Made by a program: the position numbers and the translations under genes
Source of the DNA: Fermentibacter danicus
GTDB lineage: Bacteria; Fermentibacterota; Fermentibacteria; Fermentibacterales; Fermentibacteraceae
Reading direction: 5' to 3'
Assembly: GCA_001618615.1 (NCBI GenBank)
Contig: LKHB01000185.1
Location: 1 to 64,000 of the forward strand
DNA length: 64,000 nt
Part shown: piece by piece, positions 62,393 to 64,000 of the stretch
How positions within the stretch are numbered: position 1 is the stretch's first letter
Layout of the letters: the number at the start of each line of letters is the position of its first letter
Notes under the pieces: model-generated
What the model was told of the DNA's origin: nothing
What the model saw: the letters and a program-made list of their open reading frames with translations, nothing else
Databases searched by the model: none

Positions 62393-64000
62393 TCACACCC
62401 GCCCAGGTGGCGGCGTAGAGCCCTCTTCCTCCTCCGCGGCAGGTCCGGAGGGCGCAGCCTCGGTTCTGGCGGGACCGGAACCGGGAGCCGGTATATTATC
62501 GGTTCCACGGGGGGCCGCCGGCAGGGAAACCGTGAAGACGGTCCCCCTTCCGGGTGAGGATTCCACCTCTATGCGGCCACCATGCCGCTTGACTATGGAC
62601 GAGGCGACGGCGAGCCCGAGTCCGCTCCCCCGCGACTTCGTAGAGAAGTAGGGATCGTAGATCCTCTCCAGGACCTCCGAGTTCATGCCGGGGCCGTTGT
62701 CGGCCAGGGAGACGCGGACCTCCCTCTCCCCGGCCCTGGTCATCCCGTTCCACAGTCTGATGTCCAGCCGCCCCGATCCGTCCAGGGCCTCCCTGGCGTT
62801 TACGATGAAGTTGCTGAAAGCCTGGACCATCTGCCCCTCGTCCGCTTCGACCTTCCAGAGGCCCCCCGGGGCCTGGACCTGGAGCGAGAGCTGCACGCCC
62901 GATCCGCTCATGACGAGCCTCGCGGTGCTGCCCAGCAGGCTTTCGAGATCCAGAGCCCTCTTCTCGACACCGCTGGAGCCCCGCGAGAGCATTTCGAGCT
63001 GTCGCAGCATCATCAGAGCCTTGTCGCAGGCATCGAGCGCGCTCGCGAGATAACCGGCCGCCTCGCTCCCCCCGGGCTCGGAGGCGGCGCAGAGGTCTAT
63101 GCTGCCGGTCACAACCGACATGATGTTCTTGAAATCGTGAGCGATCCCGCCGGCCATGAGCGAGATCGACTCCTGCTTCTGGGATTCGAGGATCTCGGAC
63201 TCCATCCGCCTCTTCTCGGTCACGTTGCGGACGGTGCAGACGACGGCGTCGTTCTCGAAGGGAGCCATCCGGCACTCGTACACACCCTCCATGGGGCCGC
63301 CGGATATCGCAAGCTCGATGGACTCGACCGAACGGAGCTGCAGGCACTTCGCCGCGGTCTTCTCCGCAAGACTCACGTCGGCGGATGACAGGCCGATCTC
63401 CTCGATGTTCCTGCCCTGGAGACGATCCCTGATTCCGGAGGAGCCGGAGTCCGATCCGGCCTTTACGTCGATTATCCGGCCGTCGCTCGAAATGACGAGG
63501 ACGCTCTCCGGAATCGCCGAAAGAATGGCTTCGTTGCGCATCTCGGAGCCCAGCAGCATCTCCTCTATCCTCACCCTGTCGGTGACGTCGACTGCGATGC
63601 CCCCCAACAGGAGCGTGCCGTCGGACTCCGGGCCGACCGGGAAGGAGTGGAAAAGGAGCCGCCTCACGGCTCCGTCGCCGATCCGGACATCGAGTTCCGT
63701 GAGGACCGGCCTCCGGTTCCGCATCACCTCGTCATCGCTCCTCGCGAGCACCGAAGCCTGTTCGGCAGGCCAGACGTCCTTCCAGTCGATCCCCTCCCAG
63801 TCCTCCCGCGACCCCAGGAGGTCTCTCCTGAAGTTTTCGTTGGCGTAGACCAGCCTCCCGTCGGGCTTTCTGATGTAGGAATAGCCCGGAAGGTACTTCG
63901 CGAACAGGTCGAACCGCTGCCTGCTCTGCCTGAGATCCAGCGAAGCCCTCTCGAGGCGATCGAGGGTTGCGTCCAGGGTCGAGGCGAGCAGCGAGAACTC
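62393..64000 (-). CDS. PAS-containing sensor histidine kinase, 5' end beyond the window
   Basis: A 535-residue C-terminal portion; the frame is open to the window edge. It begins in the end of a HAMP-like helix (EFSLLASTLDATLDRLERAS), followed by two PAS domains (FAKYLPGYSYIRKPDGRLVY; SAIPESVLVISSDGRIIDV), a DHp domain with the phosphoacceptor His in MAGGIAHDFKNIMSVV (NtrB-like HDFNN variant) and an ATPase domain with NFIVNAREAL, LADNGPGM and GSGLGLAVA. The missing part probably holds membrane helices. No response regulator is in view. Confidence 0.9.
   Translation of the reverse strand, partial: EFSLLASTLDATLDRLERASLDLRQSRQRFDLFAKYLPGYSYIRKPDGRLVYANENFRRDLLGSREDWEGIDWKDVWPAEQASVLARSDDEVMRNRRPVLTELDVRIGDGAVRRLLFHSFPVGPESDGTLLLGGIAVDVTDRVRIEEMLLGSEMRNEAILSAIPESVLVISSDGRIIDVKAGSDSGSSGIRDRLQGRNIEEIGLSSADVSLAEKTAAKCLQLRSVESIELAISGGPMEGVYECRMAPFENDAVVCTVRNVTEKRRMESEILESQKQESISLMAGGIAHDFKNIMSVVTGSIDLCAASEPGGSEAAGYLASALDACDKALMMLRQLEMLSRGSSGVEKRALDLESLLGSTARLVMSGSGVQLSLQVQAPGGLWKVEADEGQMVQAFSNFIVNAREALDGSGRLDIRLWNGMTRAGEREVRVSLADNGPGMNSEVLERIYDPYFSTKSRGSGLGLAVASSIVKRHGGRIEVESSPGRGTVFTVSLPAAPRGTDNIPAPGSGPARTEAAPSGPAAEEEEGSTPPPGRV

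Noticed and set aside
1..64000. CRISPR arrays, insertion sequences, prophage or toxin-antitoxin genes
   Set aside because: No direct-repeat array, transposase, integrase or recognisable toxin motif was seen on either strand.

Overview
The window is a GC-rich bacterial chromosome segment in which almost every base is coding. It comes from a Gram-negative-type (diderm) organism: it encodes an Omp85/BamA-family barrel with a TamB-like partner, a phosphate porin, a Wzi-like outer-membrane protein, a lipoprotein with a lipobox, and a secreted subtilase with a C-terminal sorting-type domain like those used by type IX secretion. Together with many TPR and multi-domain signalling proteins, this suits an uncultured FCB-like lineage, but no marker gene here fixes the phylum. 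Four two-base N runs (7792, 8317, 23766, 34932) each break one reading frame and look like unsized assembly gaps.

Layout. 1-8.5 kb (minus): a nine-gene phosphate operon, phoB-phoR-porin-pstS-pstS-pstC-pstA-pstB-phoU. 8.6-10.8 kb: EF-G. 10.9-14.8 kb (minus): an MFS transporter, a double-cubane-type 2-hydroxyacyl-CoA dehydratase-like protein, and a HEGGH membrane protein with an unclear start. 14.9-21.6 kb: a short receiver protein followed by a 1032-residue GGDEF-like/ATPase/TPR protein, converging on a 1031-residue cyclase/ATPase/TPR protein. 21.7-24 kb: a DUF5989-SxtJ-carbamoyltransferase cluster. 24.2-30.8 kb (minus): pyrophosphatase, TMEM165-like transporter, subtilase, MazG and dihydrolipoyl dehydrogenase. 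30.8-34.3 kb (plus): a TPR protein and tldD/tldE.

34.2-41.4 kb (minus): eight closely packed genes, EIIA - zinc ribbon - guaB - pseudokinase/LytR_C - carD - hflX - unknown - flippase-like membrane protein. 41.5-50 kb (plus): six closely packed genes, histidine kinase - queA - RDD protein - tgt - RNA m5U methyltransferase - Wzi-like. 50-55.4 kb: a secreted protein, a 1246-residue AAA+/TPR regulator and a 3-methyladenine DNA glycosylase. 55.5-60.8 kb (minus): the Omp85/TamB pair. 60.9-64 kb: a ThiD-zinc ribbon-Nudix fusion, then a histidine kinase that runs off the window.

The coherent functional units are phosphate sensing and uptake, queuosine synthesis (queA/tgt), TldD/TldE proteolysis and outer-membrane biogenesis. 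The most unusual feature is a set of three large ATPase-TPR signalling proteins that carry different output domains. All coordinates of starts are my choices from start codon and ribosome-site inspection.
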